This document shows, piece by piece, positions 1 to 9,217 of a DNA stretch of 58,588 nucleotides. The notes under the pieces were generated by a model that was given only the letters and a program-made list of their open reading frames with translations, had not been told where the DNA came from and made no database searches. The translations under genes were made by a program, and so were the position numbers. Positions within the stretch are counted from its first letter, which is position 1. Each line of letters opens with the position of its first letter. This stretch comes from Agromyces sp. ISL-38. GTDB taxonomy: Bacteria > Actinomycetota > Actinomycetes > Actinomycetales > Microbacteriaceae. The stretch spans positions 19,102 to 77,689 of the forward strand of contig NZ_JAGGPF010000004.1 in NCBI RefSeq assembly GCF_018613935.1, given 5' to 3'.

Positions 1-1
1 T

Positions 2-180
2 GCGGATGCGGATGCTGATGCTGCTGCTGATGCTGATGCTGATGCGGATGCGGATGCGGATGCGGATGCGGATGCGGATGCGGACGTGGACGTCGATGCG
101 GACGTGGATGCTGACGTGGACGTGGACGTGGATGCGGACGTGGATGCTGACGTGGACGTGGACGCCGACGTTGCTGCGGA
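2..180. repeat. Hexanucleotide (GATGCN / GACGTN) tandem repeat inside the LPXTG gene
   Basis: Low-complexity run of 6-bp units encoding Asp-Ala, passing into Asp-Val/Asp-Ala units. Because the unit is a multiple of three, gain or loss of copies would change stalk length without shifting frame. The true 5' limit is outside the window. Confidence 0.8.
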
Positions 181-337
181 CGCTGACGCCGGCGGGCCGT
201 CCGTCACCCCGGTCAGGCATCGCACGCTTCCCGCGACCGGTGGCCCCGGTACCCTGTGGGTGGCACCCGTGGGCGCGGTACTTCTGTTGGCTGGAACTGC
301 CATGCTCGTGGTGCGACAGCGTCGCGCTGAGAGCTGA
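2..337 (+). CDS. LPXTG-anchored surface protein with Asp-Ala/Asp-Val repeats (3' end only)
   Basis: The reading frame is open from the first bases of the window, so the N-terminus lies outside. About 60 residues alternate Asp with Ala or Val. A short linker follows, then LPATG (bases 227-241), a hydrophobic segment of about 20 residues and a basic tail (RQRR). That order is the sortase sorting signal, so the protein should be attached to the cell wall with its acidic repeat region as a stalk or ion-binding segment. The ligand domain, if any, is not visible. The SdpA/SdpB-like pair starts 90 bp downstream on the same strand. Sorting signal is certain; function is unknown. Confidence 0.85.
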   Translation, partial: ADADADAAADADADADADADADADADADVDVDADVDADVDVDVDADVDADVDVDADVAADADAGGPSVTPVRHRTLPATGGPGTLWVAPVGAVLLLAGTAMLVVRQRRAES

Positions 338-426
338 GATCCGTAAGGGCGTATGGCCTTACCGCGTGGAGCGGTGGGGCCATGCGCGTTCCCGCCGCAC
401 GGTGGGATAGACAGACAAGGACGTCC

Positions 427-1188
427 ATGGTCAGGAGCGGTCGTGGCCGAGTCGTGGCCACTGTTGTGTCGTTCCTGGTCGTGGTCGCCTACGTCTTCGT
501 CACCCTGCTGTTCGTCTCACCGCCGAACCCGGTCAAGACCGCGTTCGCGGGTGTGACACAAGGGGCGAGTCCGTACTTCGCGCAGAAGTGGAACGTGTTC
601 GCGCCCAACATTGCCAAGTCGAATCCCCAGCTCCGAATTCAAGCCCAATGGCGAGATGACGAGGGCCGGCTCGTGAAGAGCGAGTGGAGGAACGTCACTG
701 CGGTGGAATTCGCCGCGGTCCCGGGCAATGCCCTGCCCTCCCGCATCCAAAAGCTGTCATGGAACGCGCTCGGGTCATACCTCACCCGGTTCCGCGAGCT
801 CACGACCGAACAGCGGGCTGTGGTGCAGGACACGTTCATCGAGCGGGTTGATGACGGATACCGCGGCATTCCGCCACAACAACTCATCGACCGGTTGGTG
901 GCGATCGGCGAGAATCGTGGCGACGTGATCGACCTTCTGCGCTACGACTTCATGATCAAGGAATACACGACCTATTTCGCCACGGCGGTGTTCGACAAGA
1001 AGATCGAGAGGATTCGCTGGGAGGTCTACCGTGAGCGACCGAACGACTTCGATCTGCGTTTCCAGAATGCAGCACAGTATGAGCCGTCCATCACTCGGTT
1101 CGGCTGGCGCCAAGCTGACGATCGGATCCGCGCCGATGCGCTCGCCACCTTCGACGACGTCGTTGCGCGCTACGGAGACGGATCGTGA
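427..1188 (+). CDS. DUF5819 / SdpA-like membrane-anchored protein
   Basis: Single N-terminal membrane segment (about residues 9-31 from this start) followed by an extracytoplasmic domain beginning with a W-x-x-FAPN motif, typical of DUF5819 and SdpA-like proteins. The ATG at 427 is chosen over an upstream in-frame ATG (382) because AAGGA lies 5 nt before it. The stop overlaps the GTG of the next gene (GTGA), so the two are translationally coupled. In Bacillus, SdpA and the HTTM protein SdpB mature the toxic peptide SdpC. The same pairing here suggests a maturation or secretion role for an unidentified peptide or protein; no SdpC homologue is visible. Confidence 0.7.
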   Translation: MVRSGRGRVVATVVSFLVVVAYVFVTLLFVSPPNPVKTAFAGVTQGASPYFAQKWNVFAPNIAKSNPQLRIQAQWRDDEGRLVKSEWRNVTAVEFAAVPGNALPSRIQKLSWNALGSYLTRFRELTTEQRAVVQDTFIERVDDGYRGIPPQQLIDRLVAIGENRGDVIDLLRYDFMIKEYTTYFATAVFDKKIERIRWEVYRERPNDFDLRFQNAAQYEPSITRFGWRQADDRIRADALATFDDVVARYGDGS

Positions 1189-2231
1189 AGCACGTAGTGC
1201 AGACACGTCGCCCATTGCGGTCCTCCCTCGCGATGCGCCTGGTCGAGTGGACGACCGGCGCTGAACGAGCGACGTACAGCCTGTCGGCGCTGAGGATCCT
1301 GTTCGGGATCGCGATCGTGTGGTTCCTCCTTGCCAGCGCACCGGATCGTCACTATCTGTGGGGAGCAGGGTCGACGTGGGTGGATCCTGCCGTCGATCGA
1401 CGTGGCTATCCCGAGATCTTCCGAACGGTGTTTCCCAAGGGGGACCCCTTCGTCTTCGACCTCAACTACGGCATCTTGATCGCACTGGCGCTGCTGTTCC
1501 TTGCAGGGTTCGGGACGCGGATCGTGACGCCGTTCCTGCTCGTGTTCTGGGTGGGGCTCTCGACCAACAGCGTCTTTCTCACCAATGGCGGCGACGTCGT
1601 CATGCGAATCACGCTCTTGTTTTGCGTCTTCGCGAACCTTTCCCGGCATTGGTCTCTCGATGCTTGGTGGTGTCGGCATCGTGGAGTCGCGTCGATCTAC
1701 CCGAGCGTCATCACGCGACGCATCCCGAGTTGGGTGAGCGCCGCGGCACACAACACGGCGGTGGTGCTGTGTGGGTACCAGGTTCTGTTGATCTATGTGA
1801 ACTCCGGAATCTTCAAGCTCATGGGTGAGGAATGGCTCGAAGGCAGCGCGCTGTACTACGCATTCAATCTCGATGTCTTCCGAGTCTTCCCCGCCCTGAG
1901 CGATATCGCGTGGCAGGTGACCCCGCTGGTCCTCTTGGGCTCCTGGATCTCCATCTGGGCGCAGTTGCTGTTTCCGGTGCTGCTGGTTTGGAAGCCAACT
2001 CGATATGCGGCTCTCATCATCATCATGGGAATGCATCTGGGCATCGGTCTGTTTCTCGGATTGTGGCCGTTCTCCATCGCGATGATCGCACTTGATCTGG
2101 TCTTCGTGCGGGACGCCTCGTGGGAGCGCGCCTTCGCCTGGGCAGGCAACGCACAGCGCGCAGCGCGCTTGACCTTCGCATCGAGGCGCCAGCAACCGGC
2201 GGTCAGCCGAACCGAGGAATCTCAAGCGTAG
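1185..2231 (+). CDS. HTTM-domain (SdpB / VKGC-like) membrane protein
   Basis: 348 residues with several hydrophobic helices (for example near residues 37-53, 95-112, 113-130, 190-205, 240-290). The HTTM family shares its fold with the membrane part of vitamin K-dependent gamma-carboxylase. SdpB, an HTTM protein, acts with SdpA in peptide-toxin maturation. The GTG start overlaps the DUF5819 stop by four bases. Enzymatic activity cannot be read from sequence; it may be a maturase or only a membrane partner. Confidence 0.8.
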   Translation: MKHVVQTRRPLRSSLAMRLVEWTTGAERATYSLSALRILFGIAIVWFLLASAPDRHYLWGAGSTWVDPAVDRRGYPEIFRTVFPKGDPFVFDLNYGILIALALLFLAGFGTRIVTPFLLVFWVGLSTNSVFLTNGGDVVMRITLLFCVFANLSRHWSLDAWWCRHRGVASIYPSVITRRIPSWVSAAAHNTAVVLCGYQVLLIYVNSGIFKLMGEEWLEGSALYYAFNLDVFRVFPALSDIAWQVTPLVLLGSWISIWAQLLFPVLLVWKPTRYAALIIIMGMHLGIGLFLGLWPFSIAMIALDLVFVRDASWERAFAWAGNAQRAARLTFASRRQQPAVSRTEESQA

Positions 2232-2322
2232 GCGGGCGATCGAATTGCACACGCCGCAGTGGCGGGTGGGCCCGCGTGGCGGCATCCGCAATCCCGACCG
2301 CAGATGGCGGGTTCAAGCCCCG

Positions 2323-2979
2323 TTACTCAGCGTCGACGACAAGTTGCATGATCGCCCGATCCTGCTTCGGGCGGGCGACCTCGGTGAACCCGGCATTCTC
2401 GAACATCGACACGGTGCCCGGGAAGAGCTCGTTGGCCGGTGCCTTGGCACGCACGCTGGGATCGACGGCGTAGCCCTCGACGATGCGCGCGCCGTTCGCG
2501 GCCGCGAACTCGACCGCCGCGACGGCGAGCGCCTGCCCGACGCCGCGCTTGCGGTGTGCGCGCGGCACGACGAAGCACGACACCGACCAGATCGAGTCGT
2601 CGCTGAAATCGGGGTTCGGCGTGCCGCCCGCGACGATGCGGGTGCGCGGGAGGCGCACGAGGTTCGAGCGGGGTTCGACCGCGCACCAGCCCACCGGGGT
2701 CTCGCCGTCGTAGGCGAGGAGGCCCGGACCGGCGCCGGCCTCATGCAGTTGCGCCTCGAGCCGCCCGCGAAGCTGACCGTCGCCGACCGAGCGCCAATCG
2801 CTGCCGGGGATCTTGTACCACTGGCACCAGCAGTGCGCAGGGTCGCCCTTGGTGCCGAAGACGGCTTCGACATCGGCGAACGGCGCCTCGTTTGCGGGAA
2901 TGATGCGGAAGCCGGCGGTCGTCGCGGTGTCGGTTGCCACGTGTTGCATGATGACCACGGTAGCTGCGGCATCCGACAT
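2323..2979 (-). CDS. GNAT family N-acetyltransferase
   Basis: About 218 residues. The GNAT acetyl-CoA-binding motif A appears as FVVPRAHRKRGVGQAL (R/Q-x-x-G-x-G/A type) two thirds along. The N-terminal region has CWCQW, common in a GNAT subgroup of unknown substrate. No convincing Shine-Dalgarno separates the ATG at 2979 from an alternative ATG at 2949. Convergent with the HTTM gene. Substrate unknown. Confidence 0.8.
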   Translation of the reverse strand: MSDAAATVVIMQHVATDTATTAGFRIIPANEAPFADVEAVFGTKGDPAHCWCQWYKIPGSDWRSVGDGQLRGRLEAQLHEAGAGPGLLAYDGETPVGWCAVEPRSNLVRLPRTRIVAGGTPNPDFSDDSIWSVSCFVVPRAHRKRGVGQALAVAAVEFAAANGARIVEGYAVDPSVRAKAPANELFPGTVSMFENAGFTEVARPKQDRAIMQLVVDAE

Positions 2980-3066
2980 CCGTCGACCCGGTCGCGTGAC
3001 TGTCGGTTCCTCACATATGAGCAGAATGGCGGCGCTCAGCGGATGCCTCGGGCGTAGCGTGTGGTC

Positions 3067-4023
3067 ATGGCCGCACCGACGCGCTCGGCGGTGAGCGTGA
3101 CACTCCCCGACGCCGGAACCGCCGTCGTCACCGCGCTCAGAGCGATCGGCGAACGGCTCGACGCGCTCGAACCCGCCGCGATCGCCGACGAGCCCGACGC
3201 AGTGCACCAACTGCGAACGCAAGTTCGCCGCCTTCGCAGTGTGGTCGCCGCCTACGCGCCGCTGTTCGATGCGTCGGCCGCCCGGGCACTGCGCCGCACG
3301 TACGGGCAGTTCGGGAAGGAACTCGGCACCGTCCGCGACATCGAGGTGCGAGCGCAGGTCGCCGAGCGGGAGTTGCGCGAGGCATCCGCGGCATCGGATG
3401 CATCACTCGATGCGGCCGGCTTCGCGGCCGACGCGATCGAGGCCGTGCGGGCACGGCTCATCGAATCCGAGCTCGCGGCTCATCGGCTCGCGCACACCCG
3501 ATTCGCGGCACGACAGCGGATGCCGCGTGCGGCAGCGCGTCGCGTGGAGGTTGCCGTGTTCCTCGCGGCGCCGCCGCTCACCCCGCTCGCCGCCGAGCCT
3601 GCCACCGGCGTGCTCGGCGACCTCGTCGAACGGGAGGCTCGCCGCGCACTGCGCCGTGCCGCCCATCTCACCCCATCAGCAGACCAGGAGCGGTTGCACG
3701 CCGTCAGGAAGGCCGGCCGGCGCCTGCGGTACGCCGCCGAGGCGGTGACCGAGGAGCCGGTCGTGCTGTTCGACGAGCGAGTGCGCTCGCTCGCCACTGC
3801 TGGCGAACAGCTTCATGACCTGCTCGGCGACCATCGCGACGAGGTGTTGTTCGCCGAGCACGTGCGCCGTTCGGCGGCGCACGCCGCGCACGACGGGGAG
3901 TCCATCGTTGCGTTCGATCGACTCGCGGAGGCAGCCGAACGGCGGGCCGCTGATCGGCTCGGAAGGCTCGACGACGTGGTACGAGACCTGCGCCGGGCCG
4001 AAGGGGAGTGGGCGGCGCGTTGA
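3067..4023 (+). CDS. CHAD domain protein
   Basis: About 318 residues, almost entirely helical, with many conserved His and Arg residues (VHQLRTQVRRLRS near the N-terminus and LHAVRKAGRRLRY near residue 220). These are the signature of the CHAD domain, which binds polyphosphate in proteins characterised so far. No CYTH triphosphatase domain is attached, so this is a stand-alone CHAD. ATG 3067 follows TAGCGT (3055-3060) by exactly six bases, a leaderless configuration; the GTG at 3061 is less likely. Confidence 0.85.
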   Translation: MAAPTRSAVSVTLPDAGTAVVTALRAIGERLDALEPAAIADEPDAVHQLRTQVRRLRSVVAAYAPLFDASAARALRRTYGQFGKELGTVRDIEVRAQVAERELREASAASDASLDAAGFAADAIEAVRARLIESELAAHRLAHTRFAARQRMPRAAARRVEVAVFLAAPPLTPLAAEPATGVLGDLVEREARRALRRAAHLTPSADQERLHAVRKAGRRLRYAAEAVTEEPVVLFDERVRSLATAGEQLHDLLGDHRDEVLFAEHVRRSAAHAAHDGESIVAFDRLAEAAERRAADRLGRLDDVVRDLRRAEGEWAAR

Positions 4024-4079
4024 TGATCTCCGGGGCAAAAACCTTGGCTCGAAACCGCGTTCGCCCCGATACTGGTGCG

Positions 4080-5000
4080 ATGTCTTTCGCGCCGATCCCC
4101 GCACCTGTCCGTCAACGGGCCCTCGACTGGCACGGCGACCGGGGCGGGGACTGGGTCGCCGCCCTCCCCGGCACGGTCACCGGCCTAGCTGCGGCCTGGG
4201 ACCTGCACCCCGCCGGAGCCCCCTTCGCCGGCGGCACGACCGCCTATGTGCTGCCGCTCGACCGGGCCGATGGCACCCCGGCCGTTCTCAAGATCGATCT
4301 GAGGGACTCGGATAACCGAGCCGAGCCGACCGCCCTGCGCGCGTACGACGGCGACGGTGCGGTGCGCCTCCTCGAATACGACCCCGACTCCGGCGCGATG
4401 CTCCTCGAACGCGCCCGACCCGGGACGGCACTGCTCGACCACGAATTCCCCGGCGTGAGCGAACGACACGCCGTACGGGAGCGGTTCGCGATCGCCTGCG
4501 ATCTCTTCCGCAGACTCTGGCGCGCCCCGGTCCCCGCCGCCGACTACCCCGAACCCCCAAGCGCTGACGATCTCCTCAAGGGCTGGGCCGAACACTTCGA
4601 CACGGCCGCAGGGCAATCGCCTGACGTTGCGAAGGAACTCGCGCTCGGCGTGGAGCTGTGCGACGCGCTAGCCGATGCCGACGAGATCGGGATCGCCAAC
4701 CGCGACAACCACTTGAGCAATGTCGTCACGGCCGTGCGCGAGCCCTGGCTGCTGATCGACCCCAAACCGGTGCTGGCCGAACGCGCCTTCGACGGCGGAT
4801 ACTTCCTGTTCAAACAACAGTTCCACTGCCCGCTTGGCGGCACCGAGCTGCTGCACGCCGTGGCCGACGGGCTCGGCGCTGACCTCGAACGTGTCCGGGC
4901 CTGGGCCATGCTGACGACGGTGGCGCAGATCGCCGACGCCGGAAGCGCCGCTGATCGCGAGGCGTACACCAGCGTGCTCCGCGCCATCGAGCGGGCGTGA
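4080..5000 (+). CDS. Aminoglycoside/streptomycin 6-kinase-like phosphotransferase
   Basis: 306 residues with the order of the APH(6)/hydroxyurea kinase family: N-lobe with VLKIDL lysine near residue 77, catalytic loop D209-N-H211-x-x-N214, and Mg-binding D227-P-K229. The loop normally reads HGDLHxxN; here it reads NRDNHLSN, keeping Asp, His and Asn but losing the leading His-Gly. That may mean a different substrate. ATG 4080 follows GATACT (4068-4073) by six bases. The upstream in-frame GTG (4008) lacks this and would overlap CHAD. Confidence 0.75.
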   Translation: MSFAPIPAPVRQRALDWHGDRGGDWVAALPGTVTGLAAAWDLHPAGAPFAGGTTAYVLPLDRADGTPAVLKIDLRDSDNRAEPTALRAYDGDGAVRLLEYDPDSGAMLLERARPGTALLDHEFPGVSERHAVRERFAIACDLFRRLWRAPVPAADYPEPPSADDLLKGWAEHFDTAAGQSPDVAKELALGVELCDALADADEIGIANRDNHLSNVVTAVREPWLLIDPKPVLAERAFDGGYFLFKQQFHCPLGGTELLHAVADGLGADLERVRAWAMLTTVAQIADAGSAADREAYTSVLRAIERA

Positions 5001-5033
5001 GTCGCCCGGTTCCAGCCTGAAGGGGCCGCCCGA

Positions 5034-5477
5034 TCACGACCGCGGCTCGCAGATGACGAGCGGGATCTCCCGGGTCGTGCGGTGTTGGTAGACCGCGTAC
5101 CCGCTGTAGGCGGCGACGACCTTGGGCCACAGCTCGGCGCGCTCCTCGGCGTCGGCAGTCTTCGCGAGCATCGGCCGCTTCGACCCGTGCACCGTGAGTT
5201 CGACGAGCGGGTCGGCCACGAGGTTGCGATACCACTCGGGATGGCGATCGTCGCCGCCCTTCGACGCCACGAGCACGACCCTTTCGCCGTCGACGAGCGG
5301 GGTGGAGAGGACGACGGCGCGGGGCCGGCCGCTGCGCCTGCCGGTTGTTCTGAGCTCCACGACGGGCATGCCGACGATCCCGGCACCGACATGCCAGCGG
5401 CTCAGCCGCAGGAGCAGGCGGTGGGCGCGAGATACGGAACGGAACCAGAAATCGGCGAACCTCCCACGACGAGTCAT
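5034..5477 (-). CDS. Nitroreductase-family, deazaflavin (F420)-dependent oxidoreductase
   Basis: 147 residues of the small split-barrel family (DUF385/Ddn-like): GMPVVELRTTGRRSG near residue 40, then LVASKGGDDRHPEWYRNL, the segment conserved for F420/flavin contact. AGGAG lies 8 nt before ATG 5477. It starts 14 bp after the stop of the MpaB-type oxygenase gene, so the two are very probably co-transcribed. Substrate unknown. A second member of the family lies at 35010. Confidence 0.85.
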   Translation of the reverse strand: MTRRGRFADFWFRSVSRAHRLLLRLSRWHVGAGIVGMPVVELRTTGRRSGRPRAVVLSTPLVDGERVVLVASKGGDDRHPEWYRNLVADPLVELTVHGSKRPMLAKTADAEERAELWPKVVAAYSGYAVYQHRTTREIPLVICEPRS

Positions 5478-5491
5478 CCGGAATCTCCTGA

Positions 5492-6412
5492 TCACGCGGC
5501 GGACTCGTCGCGAGCTTCGGCATCGGCCGCGATCCTCGCGATCCTCGTGAGCGCCGCCTCCTCCGACGTCGAGCGGTCGCCGAGCATCGTGCGCACAGAT
5601 CGGAGCACCGCGCCGGTGGCAGCGACCGCGGGGAACGGCGCCGCCGAGAGCCCGAGCAGTCGTCGTTGGTCGGTCGAGAGCGAGTTCACCGCGCCCGCGA
5701 ACATGATGCGATAGGCCGGGAGCATGCCCCGGGCCAACGGCGGGTTGCGGATGAAGCGCACCGTCTGGTCGACGCGTTCGTCGCGCTTCAGCACGCCGGC
5801 GTCGGCGAATGCGCCGAGGCGTGCACGGAGGTCGGCGGCGGTGCGCGGGGCATCCGTGACGCCGATGAGCTCGCCGGCGATCGACCACTCACGCACGTAC
5901 GCGTCGGCACCGCCCGGGATCGGTCCCTCCCAGAGTTCGTGGCAGGTGAGGAACGCGTCGGTGAAGGCCAGGTGCACCCATTCGATGAGTTCGGGATCGC
6001 TCGCGCGATAGGGGCGACGAATGCCTCGCGCATCCGTGTACTCGCCCTGCACGCGCCGGTGCAGGCCTCGCACGCGCGCCGACGCACGCTCGGCGGTGGC
6101 GCGATCGCCGAACGTCACGGTGACGAGCCAGCGGATCGTGCCCGTGAGCCTGCCGAGGGGATCCTCTTCGTAGCGCGACCAGTCGTGGATGCCCGCGAGG
6201 GCGCCCGGATGCATCGCCTGCACGAGCAGGGCACGGATGCCTGCCACCATCGTGGCCATGCCGCCGTGCACCGCCCATGCAGCCGAGCCCGGGCCGAAGT
6301 AGCCGGCGTCGTCGCCCTGCTCGAGCTCGTCCACCCATGGTGGGCGCCCGTCGTCGGTGCCCGAGAGGGTCTGCAGCAGGTGCGATCGCCATCGATCCCG
6401 AACCGAGCTCAT
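5492..6412 (-). CDS. MpaB-type oxygenase (DUF2236)
   Basis: About 306 residues. Starts with the family's DGRPxWxxxLExGDDxGYFGPGSAAWAVHG block, followed by the conserved MHPGAL and HDWSRYEEDP segments with the His residues expected to ligate heme in latex-clearing/MpaB-related proteins. ATG 6412 matches the usual family N-terminus; in-frame ATGs at 6430 and 6517 add residues without homologous character and none has a clear ribosome site. Upstream gene of an operon with the deazaflavin oxidoreductase, suggesting a joint redox pathway. Confidence 0.8.
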   Translation of the reverse strand: MSSVRDRWRSHLLQTLSGTDDGRPPWVDELEQGDDAGYFGPGSAAWAVHGGMATMVAGIRALLVQAMHPGALAGIHDWSRYEEDPLGRLTGTIRWLVTVTFGDRATAERASARVRGLHRRVQGEYTDARGIRRPYRASDPELIEWVHLAFTDAFLTCHELWEGPIPGGADAYVREWSIAGELIGVTDAPRTAADLRARLGAFADAGVLKRDERVDQTVRFIRNPPLARGMLPAYRIMFAGAVNSLSTDQRRLLGLSAAPFPAVAATGAVLRSVRTMLGDRSTSEEAALTRIARIAADAEARDESAA

Positions 6413-6603
6413 GGCCGGAGTAGACCACATCTGGCTGAATGCCGCGTGGAAGCGGCGGCGCAGAGGCGGCCAGCTCACCGGCGCGCGGATCTGGGTCGAC
6501 GACCCGCGGGCGTTCATGGACGAGGTGCGAAAGCACCTCTGACGACAGCGCGCCGGTCGCCACGACTCCTCAGAGTCGGCGACCGGCGCGGCTGCCGCGG
6601 TGG

Positions 6604-7095
6604 CTACGGCCGGATAGGCCCGTTGTCGGCTGTGCTCGGCGCGACAGTCTTCTCGTCGGTGGCGACGTCGACGGCGTCGGCGTCGGCGTCGGCCGCTTCG
6701 GCTTCTGCGGTCTCGACCTTCGCGGGCTGCGCGACCTCGACGGCCGCGGGCTCGTCGATGTCGTCGGTGTCGTCGGTGTCGTGCAGGTCCTGCACGTCAT
6801 CGATCGCCACCGCGTTCGCGGCCACGACGACCGCCGCACGATTGCGCGCGTGCGTTGCGAGCGCGATGAAAACGCCGAGGATACCGGCGGTCAGCAACAA
6901 CCCGCCGATCGTGCTCTGGGTCTGCAGGTTGAGGTACTGCAGGTAGTCGTCGCCCTGCTCGTTGTAGAAGTCGGCCTGGGCGGCGTTTCCGCTCTGCAGC
7001 AGCCAGTACCCGAGCCCGGCGACCGCGACGGCGGCGACCCACAGCACGAGGAGCGGGATGTTCAGGGCGGGGCGTCGCGTGGTGGCGTTCGACAA
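6604..7095 (-). CDS. Small two-helix membrane protein with acidic tail
   Basis: 163 residues from a TTG start at 7095, chosen because GGAGG stands 6 nt before it. Two hydrophobic helices (about residues 11-34 and 62-82) are separated by a polar loop. The C-terminal half is rich in Asp, Glu and Ala. Not recognised as a named family. Same strand as poxB, with a 140-bp gap. Confidence 0.7.
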   Translation of the reverse strand: MSNATTRRPALNIPLLVLWVAAVAVAGLGYWLLQSGNAAQADFYNEQGDDYLQYLNLQTQSTIGGLLLTAGILGVFIALATHARNRAAVVVAANAVAIDDVQDLHDTDDTDDIDEPAAVEVAQPAKVETAEAEAADADADAVDVATDEKTVAPSTADNGPIRP

Positions 7096-7235
7096 AAGGT
7101 TCCTCCAGGAGATCGGTCCGGCGCGTACTGCGCGGATCGGTTGGCGTACGGCCGACATCGGCCTCGGCGAGCCTATGGCCGAAAGCTATGGATCGGGTTG
7201 GTGTTTCCGATGCGTCCGCCGCACGAGCCGTCTCA

Positions 7236-8990
7236 TCAGATTCCCGGTAGATGCCGGATGTTCGACCGCGCCATCTTCATGGCCTCGGCCGCGCCTCCAT
7301 GCAGCACGGTCTTCGACATCGCGAGGGCGAAGCCCTTCACCTGCTCGCCCGTGATCGCCGGCGGCAACGAGAGGGCGCGAGGGTCGGTGACGATGTCGAC
7401 GAGAGCGGGGCCGTCGTGCGCGAAGGCGGCGGCGACGGCATCCGCCAGTCTCTTCGGATCCTCGACCCGTTCGGCGTGGAAGCCCATCGCCCTCGCGATG
7501 CCGCCGTAGTCAACGGCCGGCACGTCGACGCCGAACGACGGGAAGCCGTCGACGAGCATCTCGAGCTTCACCATTCCCAGCGTCGAGTTGTTGAACACGA
7601 ACACCTTGACGGGCAGCTCGTACATCACCGCCGTGATGAGTTCGCCGAGCAGCATCGAGAGCCCGCCGTCGCCGGCGATCGCGATCACTTGGCGGCCGGG
7701 GTAGGCGACCTGCGCGCCGAGCGCATGGGGGAGTGCGTTCGCCATCGTGCCGTGCAGGAACGACCCGATGATGCGGCGATCGGCCGTGGGCGTGATGTAG
7801 CGCGCCTGCCACACCGTTCCCATGCCGGTGTCGGCGGTGAAGATCGCGTCCTCGGCGGCCGCTTCATCGATGAGGGTGATGGCGAACTCGGGATGGATCG
7901 GCGTCACGGTCGCGACATCCGTGTAGGTGTCAGTGACGGTCTCGAGGAGCTTCTCGTGCTTCTGCAGCGTGCGGTCGAGGAAGGTGCGGCTCGTCTTCGG
8001 CGTCACGAGCGCAGTGAGGCGAGCGAGCGTGGCGCGCACGTCGCCGTGCACGGGATGCGCGACGCTCGCGCGGCGGCCGAGGTGCGTGGCATCCGCGTCG
8101 ATCTGGGCGATCACGACCTTGTCGGCATCGGGCAGGAACTGTTCGTAGGGGAAGTCGGTGCCGATGAGGAGCAGCAGGTCGGCGTCGTGGATGCCCGCGT
8201 GCGCGGCGCCATAGCCGATGAGGCCGGTCATGCCGACGTCGAACGGGTTGTCGTACTGGATCCACTGCTTGCCGCGCAGCGAGTGCCCGATCGGTGCTTT
8301 CACGAGTTCGGCGAATGCGATGACGTCGTCGTGAGCGCCCTCGACCCCGGCTCCGGCGAAGATCGCCACGGTGTCCGCATCGTCGATCGCCGTGGCGAGA
8401 GCGCGGACGTCGGCTTCGTCGGGCACGAGCGTCGCCGGCCCGGTCGTGACCAGAGCCGGGAAGGAAGCGGATGCCTCGAGCTCGCCGACATCGCCGGGGA
8501 GCACGATCACCGCCACGCCGGACCCGGTGAGCGCGTGCCGGAGCGCTGAGTTCACCACCCTGGGCGACTGTGCCGCCGTGGCGATCTGCTCGCAGTAGTT
8601 GGAGCACTCGACGAACAGCCGCTCGGGGTGCGTCTCCTGGAAGTAGCCCGACCCGATCTCAGTGCTCTGGATATGGGCAGCGATCGCGAGTACCGGCGCT
8701 CCCGAACGGTGTGCGTCGTACAGGCCGTTGATGAGGTGCAGGTTGCCGGGTCCGGCGGTGCCTGCGCAGACCGCGAGCCTGCCCGTGAGCTGCGCGTCGG
8801 CGGCAGCCATGAACGCGGCGGATTCCTCGTGCCGCACGTGGATCCAGTCGATGCCGCCCTCCTTCGACCCGCCACTGCGCCGAACCGCATCGACGATCGG
8901 ATTCAGCGAGTCCCCGACGATGCCGTAGATGCGACGAACCCCGGCATCGATGAGCTGGGCCACGAGCTGGTCGGCGATCGTGTGCGCCAC
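7236..8990 (-). CDS. poxB: Pyruvate:quinone oxidoreductase (pyruvate oxidase, ThDP-dependent)
   Basis: 584 residues with the three-domain ThDP fold: N-terminal PYR domain with the catalytic Glu in HEESAAF (about residue 55), central domain, and C-terminal PP domain with GDGGLSM followed by FNNSTLGM, the GDG-x(n)-NN ThDP/Mg motif. Closest to PoxB, which oxidises pyruvate to acetate and CO2 and passes electrons to the quinone pool at the membrane. GTG 8990 is chosen because GGAGGGG lies 6 nt upstream; the longer ATG (9044) has no such site. Confidence 0.85.
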   Translation of the reverse strand: MAHTIADQLVAQLIDAGVRRIYGIVGDSLNPIVDAVRRSGGSKEGGIDWIHVRHEESAAFMAAADAQLTGRLAVCAGTAGPGNLHLINGLYDAHRSGAPVLAIAAHIQSTEIGSGYFQETHPERLFVECSNYCEQIATAAQSPRVVNSALRHALTGSGVAVIVLPGDVGELEASASFPALVTTGPATLVPDEADVRALATAIDDADTVAIFAGAGVEGAHDDVIAFAELVKAPIGHSLRGKQWIQYDNPFDVGMTGLIGYGAAHAGIHDADLLLLIGTDFPYEQFLPDADKVVIAQIDADATHLGRRASVAHPVHGDVRATLARLTALVTPKTSRTFLDRTLQKHEKLLETVTDTYTDVATVTPIHPEFAITLIDEAAAEDAIFTADTGMGTVWQARYITPTADRRIIGSFLHGTMANALPHALGAQVAYPGRQVIAIAGDGGLSMLLGELITAVMYELPVKVFVFNNSTLGMVKLEMLVDGFPSFGVDVPAVDYGGIARAMGFHAERVEDPKRLADAVAAAFAHDGPALVDIVTDPRALSLPPAITGEQVKGFALAMSKTVLHGGAAEAMKMARSNIRHLPGI

Positions 8991-9126
8991 GTTGTTCCCC
9001 TCCGTGCGGTGCGTTTGCTCCAGTCTTGCTCTTCGATTGTTCATGGTCGAGGGGCTACGGGTGCATGAGCGCTGCCACGGATGCCGCTATGATGGTCAAG
9101 TTGTCTTCCGAGAAATCGGATGGCAT

Positions 9127-9201
<75 letters not shown>

Positions 9202-9217
9202 TGGAGAAATAGCAGGC

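Noticed and set aside
2270..2345. tRNA-like T-arm (GCGGGTTCAAGCCCC) after the HTTM gene
   Set aside because: No matching acceptor, D or anticodon stem can be formed upstream.
2245..3057. Long plus-strand frame opposite the GNAT gene
   Set aside because: Composition and codon positions fit a complementary-strand shadow; the GNAT motif is clear on the minus strand.
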